Source: Endozoicomonas_A sp049275935 (GTDB taxonomy: Bacteria; Pseudomonadota; Gammaproteobacteria; Pseudomonadales; Endozoicomonadaceae). From it: a DNA stretch of 64,000 nucleotides. The DNA is taken from positions 3,720,001 to 3,784,000 of the forward strand of contig NZ_CP184830.1 of NCBI RefSeq assembly GCF_049275935.1, in the 5' to 3' direction. A program made the position numbers and the translations under genes. Of this stretch, positions 42,982-51,844 are shown piece after piece; the first letter of the stretch is position 1; the number at the start of each line of letters is the position of its first letter. The notes under the pieces were generated by a model. It saw only the letters and a list, made by a program, of their open reading frames with translations. It was not told the origin of the DNA and searched no databases.

Positions 42982-43755
42982 TTAAAGCTTTAAACCCGGG
43001 GCCAGTTTTTCCGGGAGTGACAGACTCTCAGCTTCCACACTGGCTACCGGGTAAGCACAGTAATCAGCGGCAAAGTAGGCACTGGGGCGGTGGTTACCAC
43101 TGTCGCCAATACCACCAAATGGCGCAGCACTGCTGGCTCCAGTGATGGGCTTGTTCCAGTTGACGATTCCGGCCCGGGAGCGGTGCAGGAACTGTTCATA
43201 GTCTTGACGACTGTCACTGAAAATGCCTGCGGAGAGTCCATAGCGGGTGTTATTGGCCTGTTCAATGGCTTCGTCGAGCTGGTCGTAACGAATTACCTGC
43301 AACAGAGGGCCAAAGTATTCTTCATCAGGCAGCTCTTTAATGGCGGTAACATCAATAATGCCGGGTGACAGTAAACCGGTGCCTTTCTTCAATTTTTGGC
43401 TCGTCAGCAGTGATTGACCACCCAGCTGCTGCAGGTGTGTCTGAGCTTGAAGAATAGCGTCCGCCGCCGCTTCTGAAATAACGGCTCCCATGAAGGGCTG
43501 GTCTTCATCATTCCATTGACCCACTTTGATGTTGCCAGCGGCTTCGACCAGCTGATCAATAAAACTATTACCCCATTCTGAGGCAGGAACGAACAAGCGC
43601 CTGGAGCAAGTACAGCGCTGACCGGCAGTAATAAACGCTGACTGAATAGCGTCGTGTATCGCTGCTTTGTGGTCTTTAACTTCAGTAATAATTAATGGAT
43701 TATTGCCACCCATCTCAAGAGCCAGAATTTTGCCTGGCTGGCCACCAAACTGCTG
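42982..43755 (-). pseudogene. astD: succinylglutamate-semialdehyde dehydrogenase, 5'-truncated copy
   Basis: The sequence equals residues 232-488 of the intact astD at 48317-49783 (from FGGQPGKILALEMGGNNPL to ...KLAPGLKL). It keeps the catalytic Cys region GQRCTCSRRLF but lacks the 231 N-terminal residues with most of the NAD-binding domain. The cut is the duplication junction, where the frame continues into antisense WD40 sequence. No start with a plausible ribosome-binding site is seen. Confidence 0.9.
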
Positions 43756-44295
43756 TTGGAATTTAAAACCGGTATTCGTCATAAAAATAAGGTCAAATCA
43801 GCCGCCTTCAGTGCCGATGGCAGCCATTTGGTGACCGCCAGTTATGATGGCACGGCGAAAATCTATGGTAAGAAGGCGGATGATGGGTCATGGGAAAAGA
43901 AAGCCACCATTTACCATGGAGGCGATGTCAATTCAGCCACATTCAGTCCCGATGGCCGCTATGTGGTGACCGCCAGTGACGATGGCAAGGTGAAAATTTA
44001 TGGCCGTGAGGACGATGGATCATGGAAAGAAAAAACCACCATTTGCCATAATAGTCGAGCCTATTCGGCCACATTCAGTTCTGATGGTTACCATATCGTC
44101 ACCGCCAGTAAAGATAAAACGGCGAAAATTATTGGCCTGGGGGCGGATGGATTATGGAAAGAAAAAGCCACAATTTCCCATGGCGGGCTGGTCTCATCAG
44201 CCGCCTTCAGTGACGACTGTAGCCATGTGCTTACCACCGCCGCCAACGGTGGCTATCACAAGGCGAAAATTACTGAGCTGCGGATAAATGAATAA
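43756..44295 (+). pseudogene. F-box-like/WD40 fragment (3' end of gene 4 copy)
   Basis: It encodes the last four WD40-like repeats, identical to WD40 protein 4 except two Val-to-Ala changes (NSRAYSATF, KDKTAKIIG). It has no F-box-like domain, no leader and no ribosome-binding site; the first in-frame initiator would be the TTG at 43756 directly at the junction with astD. It is a by-product of the tandem duplication. Confidence 0.85.
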
Positions 44296-44329
44296 TTGAT
44301 TGTTTGCCTTTACCTTGTGCTGAAAGGCA

Positions 44330-44347
44330 GAAACTGTTGTTAGTTTC
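44330..44347 (+). promoter_or_regulatory. WD40-gene leader palindrome, gene 6
   Basis: GAAACT-GTTGTT-AGTTTC, identical to the gene 5 copy, with the same TTATGAACTTTTACTTTAAA behind it and about 118 nt to the start codon. Confidence 0.6.
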
Positions 44348-44465
44348 ACTTAACACCCTGTTATGAACTTTTACTTTAAAACAGAATCCAACCCTTAGTT
44401 TCAATTTTGGATGTTCTTCCTGATTGAAGATAAACACAAACTATTAAACTAAGGAGTGACCAAGC

Positions 44466-46283
44466 ATGGACTCAATATATAACAGCTCAAACACCGGCGT
44501 TTCATATTTACCAGAACCTGATGAACCTGAATCGAAGCGAGCAAAAACCGGTGTCAGTGAGGGTAGGGAAATTACTGCCTTTGAGAATGGTAAACCTCCT
44601 CTACTCAATGCTTCCCGCTCGACACAATTAAATATTATTGGCCGTCCGTGGCTTAAAGATATTGCCCGTTTGAAACAGTCATGTACCCACTTTCGAGAGC
44701 TTATTAAAAAAGAAGATGTCCTGGCAAAGGAATGGTATCGACGTTTTTCTCCAGCTCAACAGTCTCTGATGAAGACAGTTATCAAGGCAAGAAGTGATGA
44801 GCAACTCAGAGGTTGGGTGGGGCAATTTACGAATAATCAGGCGTTAATCGAGTCACTTGTTGGGCGTCGAGAAGAGGAATGTTTTCCTGCTCTGTTCTTT
44901 TTCAACAACACTGATTTGATGTCGAAGTGCAGAACATTCAATGTCGATAAAAAAGTCACTATTTCCCATGACTCCTTATACAGTCTAGCGACTTTCAGTA
45001 AAGATGGTCTCCACGTGGTGACTGGCAGTGACGATGACACGGCTAAAATCTATGGCATGGAGTCCGATGGATCATGGAAAGAAAAAGCTACCATTCTCCA
45101 TGATGAAGGCATCGAATCGGCTACCTTTAGCGACGATGGTCGCCACCTGGTGACCATCGGTAATGATGACATGGTGAAAATCTGTAGCCGTAATGACGAT
45201 GGTTCATGGGAAGAGAAGGCTGCCATTTTCCATGATACCTGCGTTGAGTCGGCCACCTTCAGTGCCGATGGCTGCTATTTGGTCATTGCCAGTGATGATG
45301 GCACGGCAAAAATCTATGGTTATGAGGACGATGGATCATGGAAAGCAAAAGCTTCCATTTTTCATGATGGATGCGTTAATTCAGCCACTTTCAGCGCCAA
45401 TAGCTCTCATTTAGTGACCGCCAGTGACGATCACACAGTGAAGATCTACAGCAAGATGGGCGATGGACTATGGGTGGAAAAAGCCACAATCGATCATGAT
45501 GACTCTGTCAGCTCAGCTACCTTCAGCCCCGATAGCACCCACGTGGTGACCGCAAGTTGTGATGGCACGGCAAAAATATACGGCCAGAAGGAGGGGGGAA
45601 CCTGGGAAGAAGAAGCGAAAATTTACCATGTTGATGATGTCGATTCAGCTACCTTCAGCGCTGATAGCAGCCATCTGTTGACCGTCAGCAATTGTACGGT
45701 GAAAATCTATGGCCATGAGGATGACGGGCCATGGAAAGAAAAAGCCATTATTTTACATAAGAAAGTAGTCAACTCAGCCACCTTCAGCGCTGATTGCAAT
45801 CATTTGGTGACCGCCAGTGTTGATGGCAAGGCGAAAATCTACGGCCAGGAGGAGGACGGAAAATGGGAGAAAAAAACCACCATTCACCATAAGGACGGAG
45901 TCAATTCAGCCAGCTTTAGCGCCGATGGCCTCTACCTGGTGACCGCCAGTAACGATGGAAAGGTGAAAATTTATGGCCATGACAATGATGGAGTATGGGA
46001 AAAATTAGCCACCTTTTCCCACAAGGCAAGGGTCAACTCAGCCACCTTCGGTCCCGATGGCTGTCATCTGATAACTGCCAGCAGAGATTCAACGTCGAAA
46101 ATTATTGGCCTGAGTGCTGATGGATTATGGGTAGAAAAAGCCACAATTTCCCATGGGATGTGGGGGGTCGAATCAGCCACCTTCAGTACCGACTGCGGCC
46201 ACGTGCTTACCAACGCCTGCGGTAGTTATGAAAGCAGCTATAACAAGGTGAAAATTATTGAACTACGGAAAATGAATAATTGA
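44466..46283 (+). CDS. F-box-like/WD40-repeat protein 6, mosaic
   Basis: A 605-residue protein in duplication copy 2. Its position corresponds to gene 5, and repeats 2-10 are close to protein 5 (EGGTWEEEAKIYHVDDVDSA, DGPWKEKAIILHKKVVNSA). Residues from about 12 to 175, however, match protein 4 (SYLPEPDEPESKRAKTGVSE, ARLKQSCTHFRELI, DLMSKCRTFNVDKKVTISH). The F-box-like domain has thus been exchanged while the repeats were kept. There are ten repeats; AAGGAG precedes the start. It is convergent with the lipoprotein gene. Confidence 0.8.
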   Translation: MDSIYNSSNTGVSYLPEPDEPESKRAKTGVSEGREITAFENGKPPLLNASRSTQLNIIGRPWLKDIARLKQSCTHFRELIKKEDVLAKEWYRRFSPAQQSLMKTVIKARSDEQLRGWVGQFTNNQALIESLVGRREEECFPALFFFNNTDLMSKCRTFNVDKKVTISHDSLYSLATFSKDGLHVVTGSDDDTAKIYGMESDGSWKEKATILHDEGIESATFSDDGRHLVTIGNDDMVKICSRNDDGSWEEKAAIFHDTCVESATFSADGCYLVIASDDGTAKIYGYEDDGSWKAKASIFHDGCVNSATFSANSSHLVTASDDHTVKIYSKMGDGLWVEKATIDHDDSVSSATFSPDSTHVVTASCDGTAKIYGQKEGGTWEEEAKIYHVDDVDSATFSADSSHLLTVSNCTVKIYGHEDDGPWKEKAIILHKKVVNSATFSADCNHLVTASVDGKAKIYGQEEDGKWEKKTTIHHKDGVNSASFSADGLYLVTASNDGKVKIYGHDNDGVWEKLATFSHKARVNSATFGPDGCHLITASRDSTSKIIGLSADGLWVEKATISHGMWGVESATFSTDCGHVLTNACGSYESSYNKVKIIELRKMNN

Positions 46284-46315
46284 TTACTTGCCTTCATTCT
46301 CCAATATCCTAGACG

Positions 46316-46873
46316 TTACTTCAAATTGCCCAGCATTCTGGCTATGGCCGCTTCGGCTCTGGCCAGTCGTGTTTCATTGCTCAGTCCGGGAACTATTGTG
46401 CCCTGGGCAACCCCTTTCCACAGGGCGTCGCCGGTATTGGCCCGAATCAGAGCAATGGCTATGGTCAGTTTTTCCTGACCCGGCTCAGTGACCAGTCCCG
46501 GCGTTGTGCCAAAGAATTGAATCAGTTCTGCGTCGGAGACGATGGAATCGGAAGCAATGCCATAGCGAACAATCAATGAATTCTGAGGGATCTGGTCAGG
46601 ATCGATAGTCATTTTCGCTGACAGCTGTTTGGCTATCTCGAATTCTATTGTTTGATAAGCACTCTCGCGGCTGGGGAACATCGGGTCCGCTTCTTCGGGG
46701 ATAATGGGCTCGAACATCAGACCATCAAAATCGGCTAAAGAGAATCGATGCAGAGGCGAAGAAGTAATCGACAGGGGGGCGACCTGGGGATTTTTCTGAG
46801 GAGCTGTCAGGCTCACGCAACCTGTAAGGACTATGGAAATAAGCGCCACCATGGCAAGCGACATTGTTCTCAT
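46316..46873 (-). CDS. lipoprotein, DUF4136-like, copy 2
   Basis: This copy differs from 41197-41754 by a few residues only (lipobox LTGC instead of LPGC; IPQNSL instead of ISQNSL). It follows the intact astB on the same strand after 66 nt and may be cotranscribed with the ast operon. No role in arginine catabolism is known for this family. Confidence 0.75.
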   Translation of the reverse strand: MRTMSLAMVALISIVLTGCVSLTAPQKNPQVAPLSITSSPLHRFSLADFDGLMFEPIIPEEADPMFPSRESAYQTIEFEIAKQLSAKMTIDPDQIPQNSLIVRYGIASDSIVSDAELIQFFGTTPGLVTEPGQEKLTIAIALIRANTGDALWKGVAQGTIVPGLSNETRLARAEAAIARMLGNLK

Positions 46874-46939
46874 TTTTTTCTCCCATGAAATGGATGAGCT
46901 GATTCTATCTCTTGCGGAGATAAAATCAGCTCCGGGCCT

Positions 46940-48283
46940 TTACACCTGTTGGAACTGATAAATAGACCCCAGTTTCAGAAGGCCGGTTAACTCATCCAGT
47001 GCTGTGCGAGACTCAATCAGAAGTTCAGGATCGGCAAGATCGGCTTCAGTCAGCCTGTCGCGGTAATGCTTTTCAACCCAGTGGCAGAGTGTTACATAGA
47101 GAGTGTCGTTTATCAGGCAGGCCTGGTTGGTGGCAGCCAGTTCCTCAGAAGTCAGCACAACTCTCAGGCGCAGGCAGGCAGGTCCACCACCATTATTCAT
47201 ACTTTGACGCAGGTCGAACACTTTGATGTTATTGATGGGATTATCGGATGCAACCAGCCCTTCCAGATAGGTTGCAACCTGTCGATCGCTCTGGCAATCA
47301 GAGGGAACAACAATAGTCATATCACGATCGGAAGTGCTGAGCAGCTGACTGTTGAACAGGTAACTTTTCACTGCCGTTTCCACTCTGATCTGACTTTCAG
47401 GCACTTCGATAATGCAGAAGTCATCCCGGCCATAGGCATTTTTCAGGTCGTTATAGACTTGAGCCTGGTTCAGGAAAGCTTTCTCGTGACAGAACAGGAC
47501 GTTGCGATTCCCCACAGCAATAACATCATTATGGAAAACTCCCTGATCAATGACTTCGGGGTTTTGTTGTGCAAATACAGTACGACTGGTATTGAGTTGA
47601 TGGATGCGGGCAACAGCCTGTGAGGCTTCCAGACTCTGTCGAGCCGGAAACTTTGTCGGAGCTGGCCGGGCGTCATCAAAGCTGTAACGGCCATAAACAA
47701 AGAACTCTACCCCTTCGTCTCCATAGTTCTGACAGAAACGGGTATGGTTGGCTGCACCCTCATCACCGAAGTGAGAGCTACTGACAAGTGCAGGATGATG
47801 CGTAAAATGTTCCTCGCTGGAGAAAACGGCTTTTAGAATTCTGCCTGTTATCTCATGCTCAATGGAGCGGTGAAACTTGCTGCACAGGTTTGCAGGTGTA
47901 AAGTGCACGGTGCCAGAGGTTGTATCGGCGCTGGGTGATACAGTAGCGGCATTAGCGGTCCACATGGTGGATGCAGAACTGCATGCGGCAAGAATTTTGG
48001 GCACCTGTCGTGAGGCTTCGGCAAGCACTTGTTCATCACTGCCGCTAAAACCAAGCTTGCGCAGGGTATAAACGTCTGGTCTTTCCTGGGGTGCCAGCAC
48101 TCCCTGTACTAAACCCATGTCGTGCAATGCCTTCATTTTCGCCAGACCCTGTAAAGCAGCCTGTTTGGGATTGGAAGGCGCTGACTGATGATGGGTTGAG
48201 GCGATATTGCCCAGAGACAGGCCGGCATAGTTATGGGTTGGACCTACCAGGCCATCAAAATTGGCTTCAACAGTTTTATTCAT
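46940..48283 (-). CDS. astB: N-succinylarginine dihydrolase
   Basis: AstB hydrolyses succinylarginine to succinylornithine, CO2 and ammonia, the second step of the arginine succinyltransferase pathway. The 447-residue length equals E. coli AstB. The catalytic triad can be placed by comparison: Glu in HFGDEGAANH (E175), His in GVFHNDVIAVGN (H251) and Cys in GGGPACLRLRVVL (C370). It is 33 nt downstream of astD. This is the only intact astB in the window. Confidence 0.96.
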   Translation of the reverse strand: MNKTVEANFDGLVGPTHNYAGLSLGNIASTHHQSAPSNPKQAALQGLAKMKALHDMGLVQGVLAPQERPDVYTLRKLGFSGSDEQVLAEASRQVPKILAACSSASTMWTANAATVSPSADTTSGTVHFTPANLCSKFHRSIEHEITGRILKAVFSSEEHFTHHPALVSSSHFGDEGAANHTRFCQNYGDEGVEFFVYGRYSFDDARPAPTKFPARQSLEASQAVARIHQLNTSRTVFAQQNPEVIDQGVFHNDVIAVGNRNVLFCHEKAFLNQAQVYNDLKNAYGRDDFCIIEVPESQIRVETAVKSYLFNSQLLSTSDRDMTIVVPSDCQSDRQVATYLEGLVASDNPINNIKVFDLRQSMNNGGGPACLRLRVVLTSEELAATNQACLINDTLYVTLCHWVEKHYRDRLTEADLADPELLIESRTALDELTGLLKLGSIYQFQQV

Positions 48284-48316
48284 ATCTCTTCTATTCCGAT
48301 CTCGGAGCCAGCGTTA

Positions 48317-49783
48317 TTAAAGCTTTAAACCCGGGGCCAGTTTTTCCGGGAGTGACAAGCTCTCAGCTTCCACACTGGCTACCGGGTAAGCACAGTAATC
48401 AGCGGCAAAGTAGGCACTGGGGCGGTGGTTACCACTGTCGCCAATACCACCAAATGGCGCAGCACTGCTGGCTCCGGTGATGGGCTTGTTCCAGTTGACG
48501 ATTCCGGCCCGGGAGCGGTGCAGGAACTGTTCATAGTCTTGACGACTGTCACTGAAAATGCCTGCGGAGAGTCCATAGCGGGTGTTATTGGCCTGTTCAA
48601 TGGCTTCGTCGAACTGGTCGTAACGAATTACCTGCAACAGAGGGCCAAAGTATTCTTCATCAGGCAGCTCTTTAATGGCGGTAACATCAATAATGCCGGG
48701 TGACAGTAAACCGGTGCCTTTCTTCAATTTTTGGCTCGTCAGCAGTGATTGACCACCCAGCTGCTGCAGGTGTGTCTGAGCTTGAAGAATAGCGTCCGCC
48801 GCCGCTTCTGAAATAACGGCTCCCATGAAGGGCTGGTCTTCATCATTCCATTGACCCACTTTGATGTTGCCAGCGGCTTCGACCAGCTGATCAATAAAAC
48901 TATTACCCCATTCTGAGGCAGGAACGAACAAGCGCCTGGAGCAAGTACAGCGCTGACCGGCAGTAATAAATGCTGACTGAATAGCGTCGTGTATCGCTGC
49001 TTTGTGGTCTTTAACTTCAGTAATAATTAATGGATTATTGCCACCCATCTCAAGAGCCAGAATTTTGCCTGGCTGGCCACCAAACTGCTGGTGGATCAGT
49101 CTTCCGGTATTGGAGCTGCCGGTGAAGAACAGACCGTCAATGCCTTTGTGCCTGGCCAGAGCCATACCCGTTTCTTTTTCGCCCTGAACCATGTTCAACA
49201 CGCCTTCCGGCAGCCCGGCCTGCTGCCAGAGTTTGATGGTTTCTTCCGCAGTAGCCGGGGTCAGTTCGCTGGGTTTGAAGACAACCGTATTGCCCGCCAG
49301 CAGGGCCGGAACAATGTGCCCATTGGGCAAGTGTCCCGGAAAATTGTAGGGGCCAAAAACCGCGACGACACCATGAGGCTTGTGTCGTATAAAAGCGCGG
49401 GCTCCGGGCATGGTGTTTTCTGTCGTTCCGGTGCGCTCATTACAGGCTTTGATAGAAATTTCAATCTTGCCTTTCATGGCCGCTGCTTCAGTTCTGGATT
49501 CCCAGAGGGGTTTACCCGTCTCCATGGCAATGGTTCTGGCCAGCAAGTCAGCATTTTCTTCAACCTGTGCGGCAAACTTGCGCACCCGTTTAATGCGGTC
49601 TTCCAGAGTGCGTGCAGCCCATTCCGGCTGGACTTTTCGGGCTGCTGAAATGGCCTGATCAACCTGGGAGGGTTGAGCAGCAGAACCACTCCAGATGATT
49701 TCACCACTGGCTGGATTCAGGGAATGAAATGTCTGCCCCTCACCCTGAAGCCATTGTCCTTTTATAAATAGAGAACCTTTCAT
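48317..49783 (-). CDS. astD: succinylglutamate-semialdehyde dehydrogenase
   Basis: AstD oxidises succinylglutamate semialdehyde to succinylglutamate with NAD+. The 488-residue aldehyde dehydrogenase has the cofactor segments VFGPYNFPGHLPNGHIVPALLAGN and FTGSSNTGRLIHQQFGG, the general base in LALEMGGNNPL and the catalytic Cys in GQRCTCSRRL. The length matches AstD. Its codons 232-488 are duplicated upstream of the WD40 fragment at 43756. It lies 48 nt after the succinyltransferase gene. Confidence 0.95.
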   Translation of the reverse strand: MKGSLFIKGQWLQGEGQTFHSLNPASGEIIWSGSAAQPSQVDQAISAARKVQPEWAARTLEDRIKRVRKFAAQVEENADLLARTIAMETGKPLWESRTEAAAMKGKIEISIKACNERTGTTENTMPGARAFIRHKPHGVVAVFGPYNFPGHLPNGHIVPALLAGNTVVFKPSELTPATAEETIKLWQQAGLPEGVLNMVQGEKETGMALARHKGIDGLFFTGSSNTGRLIHQQFGGQPGKILALEMGGNNPLIITEVKDHKAAIHDAIQSAFITAGQRCTCSRRLFVPASEWGNSFIDQLVEAAGNIKVGQWNDEDQPFMGAVISEAAADAILQAQTHLQQLGGQSLLTSQKLKKGTGLLSPGIIDVTAIKELPDEEYFGPLLQVIRYDQFDEAIEQANNTRYGLSAGIFSDSRQDYEQFLHRSRAGIVNWNKPITGASSAAPFGGIGDSGNHRPSAYFAADYCAYPVASVEAESLSLPEKLAPGLKL

Positions 49784-49831
49784 AATGTAACTCCGTTAGT
49801 GAGCCATGGGCTGTTTATCAATAACTGCTTC

Positions 49832-50869
49832 TTAGCGATGACTTCGCTGTGGGTTGAAAAGTGGCACGACTCTGAGTTCATCGCCGTCCCCTACATTCAG
49901 TGCCTGAGCTTGTTTCTGGCTGATGTTGACGAACTCCAGTCCTTCAAAAGACAATTGCCCGGCGATGCAGCGAAAGTCACGGAAGTGACTATTGGCCATC
50001 AGCCAGACCGTTTCATCGGTATCCAGGTGGTTATGGACTTTGATCCGGTAGCGACGGGAATCCCTGATTGCCCGGATGTCTTTAACCTGAGTTTCCAGCA
50101 CCGGGCCACCATCAAAAATGTCGATATAACCGGTGTATCGGAACCCTTCGCCCTCCAGTAGTTTTCTGGCCGGTACGGTATCCTCATGAGTCTGGCCAAT
50201 GACACTTTGGGCTTTTGCCGGTAACAGGTTGCTATAAATCGGGTTGCGTGGCATCAGCTCGGCGATAAAGGATTTACCACGGGCGACCTGTTGATCAGCC
50301 TCGACAAAGTCCACGGCAAAGAATTGTCTGCCCAGGGCTTCCCAAAAAGGAGATTCACCCTCTTCATCGGAAAAACCACGAAGCTCAGCAATGACGCTTT
50401 CGTCAAAGCGAGGCTCATGAGCGGCCATGAAAAGAAAGCGGCATTTGGACAACAGGTGTCCATTACTGGATTTGCGGTATTGCGGTGTCAGGAACAGAGT
50501 GCAAAGTTCTGAGTGACCTGTGTAGTCACTACAAAGTGTCAGGGTCTTGATACGGGTATAGACATCCAGTTCTCTGGAGGCATGTACCTGAGTGTTGACC
50601 TTATAGTTGTACCAGGGATCTTTAAGGCCCACAGCGGACTCAATGCCGCAGACACCAACGACCTCTGCTGTTTCCATGTCTTCCATGACGAACAGGTAGT
50701 AAGCTTCTTCCAGAGGTTTTTCAGCCCTGAAGGAGTTGACTGCCCATTCGAGCTTTTTCTGAACCATCTCAGGGTCAGGTTGCAGGGACGAGAAACCCAC
50801 GCCGGTTATCTGGGCAATCTGCCAGAGTGCGTCGTGATCCTGTTCGGTGATGGGTCTGATTATCATCAT
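49832..50869 (-). CDS. astA: arginine N-succinyltransferase (AstA/AruG-type subunit)
   Basis: The 345-residue protein (MMIIRPITEQDHDALWQIA...) transfers succinyl from succinyl-CoA to arginine, the entry step of the pathway. Family patterns include DYTGHSELCTLFLTPQYRKSSNGHLLSKCRFLFMAAH, RFDESVIAELRG, FVEADQQVARGKSFIAELMPRNPIY and GYIDIFDGGPVLE. A second related gene at 51845-52876 suggests a two-subunit enzyme, as for AruF/AruG of Pseudomonas. Confidence 0.93.
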   Translation of the reverse strand: MMIIRPITEQDHDALWQIAQITGVGFSSLQPDPEMVQKKLEWAVNSFRAEKPLEEAYYLFVMEDMETAEVVGVCGIESAVGLKDPWYNYKVNTQVHASRELDVYTRIKTLTLCSDYTGHSELCTLFLTPQYRKSSNGHLLSKCRFLFMAAHEPRFDESVIAELRGFSDEEGESPFWEALGRQFFAVDFVEADQQVARGKSFIAELMPRNPIYSNLLPAKAQSVIGQTHEDTVPARKLLEGEGFRYTGYIDIFDGGPVLETQVKDIRAIRDSRRYRIKVHNHLDTDETVWLMANSHFRDFRCIAGQLSFEGLEFVNISQKQAQALNVGDGDELRVVPLFNPQRSHR

Positions 50870-50983
50870 AAGAAAACGTCACTGAATAGTTGTTGTTTTT
50901 GATTATATTGAGCTGAACAGAGCAGCCTGAGAAAAAATCTGCACTGCCGCTTTTGCCTTCTTCAATAACTGAACAACTCCAGA

Positions 50984-51808
50984 TTATTGGGTTGACCGGG
51001 TATCAGTACTTGCAAAAATTTTGTCAGCAGAAGCGGCTACAAACCCCTGATAGAGTTTGCCGTCGGGCAGAGGGTAGCGCTTGGCAAACTCATAAAAGCA
51101 GCCGGGGATTTCCCGGTCACCATCGGAGAAGCTGACGTTGACTTTACCGGCCATAGTGGATGACTGCTCCAGAAGCACTTCGGGAGAGCCTTTCACCAGA
51201 CCGCCGCTTTCATTCAGTATGAAACCATTGTCCTGCAGCATCTGGTTCAGAACCTGGATGTCATCATGGGATTGCAGGTGATTAATGGAGACAGTGAAGT
51301 GGTTGGGACGGTATCCGAGGGCTGCCACCCAGGCAGCGTATTCACTTTCCTGTAATAGCAGGTCATAGTCTTGCTGACTGACCGTCCAGGGTCGTCCTGA
51401 AAAACAGAAATCATCCTGAAGAACAGACGTTTCAGTGACCTGGTTGACCAGGCTGTGGATAACTTGCTGAGCTTCAATGGACAGCGCCTCAACCAGCAGC
51501 TCACTGATAAATACTTTTGGCAGGGTGTCGTCGGGATGCTGGAAGTGTTTGGCTACCAGTTTTCTGCCGGGAAACTCATAGTCGCCGCCGGCAACATAAC
51601 CTGCATCGAGAAAAGGGCGTGCTACTTTTTCGAGGCTAACCCTGTCCAGATTGTACGTTCGCAATGCAATGTGATCATTGATCACTAAGCCATCATTTTG
51701 AGCAGCAAAGAGGTTATGGATTGTCCGGGCGTCAGGGGTCAGTTCCAGATAATTCTGCCACATGGCTTCCAGAAGGGTTTTGATCGTGTTTGTTTTGGCT
51801 TCTGTCAT
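50984..51808 (-). CDS. DUF1338 family metalloenzyme (HglS-like)
   Basis: The 274-residue protein matches the DUF1338 pattern: DGLVINDHIALRTYN with a metal-binding His, YEFPGRKLVAKHFQHPD, PKVFISELLVE with a conserved Glu, and GYRPNHFTVSINHL. The best-known member, HglS (YdcJ), is an iron-dependent 2-oxoadipate dioxygenase/decarboxylase making 2-hydroxyglutarate. Its place between two succinyltransferase genes suggests a link to arginine or lysine breakdown. The substrate is unknown here. AGAGGA precedes the start. Confidence 0.8.
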   Translation of the reverse strand: MTEAKTNTIKTLLEAMWQNYLELTPDARTIHNLFAAQNDGLVINDHIALRTYNLDRVSLEKVARPFLDAGYVAGGDYEFPGRKLVAKHFQHPDDTLPKVFISELLVEALSIEAQQVIHSLVNQVTETSVLQDDFCFSGRPWTVSQQDYDLLLQESEYAAWVAALGYRPNHFTVSINHLQSHDDIQVLNQMLQDNGFILNESGGLVKGSPEVLLEQSSTMAGKVNVSFSDGDREIPGCFYEFAKRYPLPDGKLYQGFVAASADKIFASTDTRSTQ

Positions 51809-51844
51809 TGCCTGTATCCTCTAACTTTATAAGTCCAAGGTCTT

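Larger units (their letters stand above)
38640..43755. repeat. tandem duplication, copy 1 (5116 bp)
   Basis: It holds the end of WD40 gene 4, all of WD40 gene 5, the lipoprotein gene, astB and the 3' part of astD. The same order repeats at 43756-49090. The junction at 43755/43756 joins astD codon 232 directly to WD40 gene 4 DNA at 38640. The two copies differ in length by 219 bp: a 216-bp deletion in astB here and a 3-bp difference in the WD40 gene. Confidence 0.92.
43756..49090. repeat. tandem duplication, copy 2 (5335 bp)
   Basis: It begins at WD40 gene 4 sequence (equivalent to 38640) and continues through the WD40 gene, lipoprotein, intact astB and astD to the position where copy 1 ends (after CAAACTGCTG). 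Beyond 49090 the sequence is the unique 5' part of astD. Confidence 0.92.
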
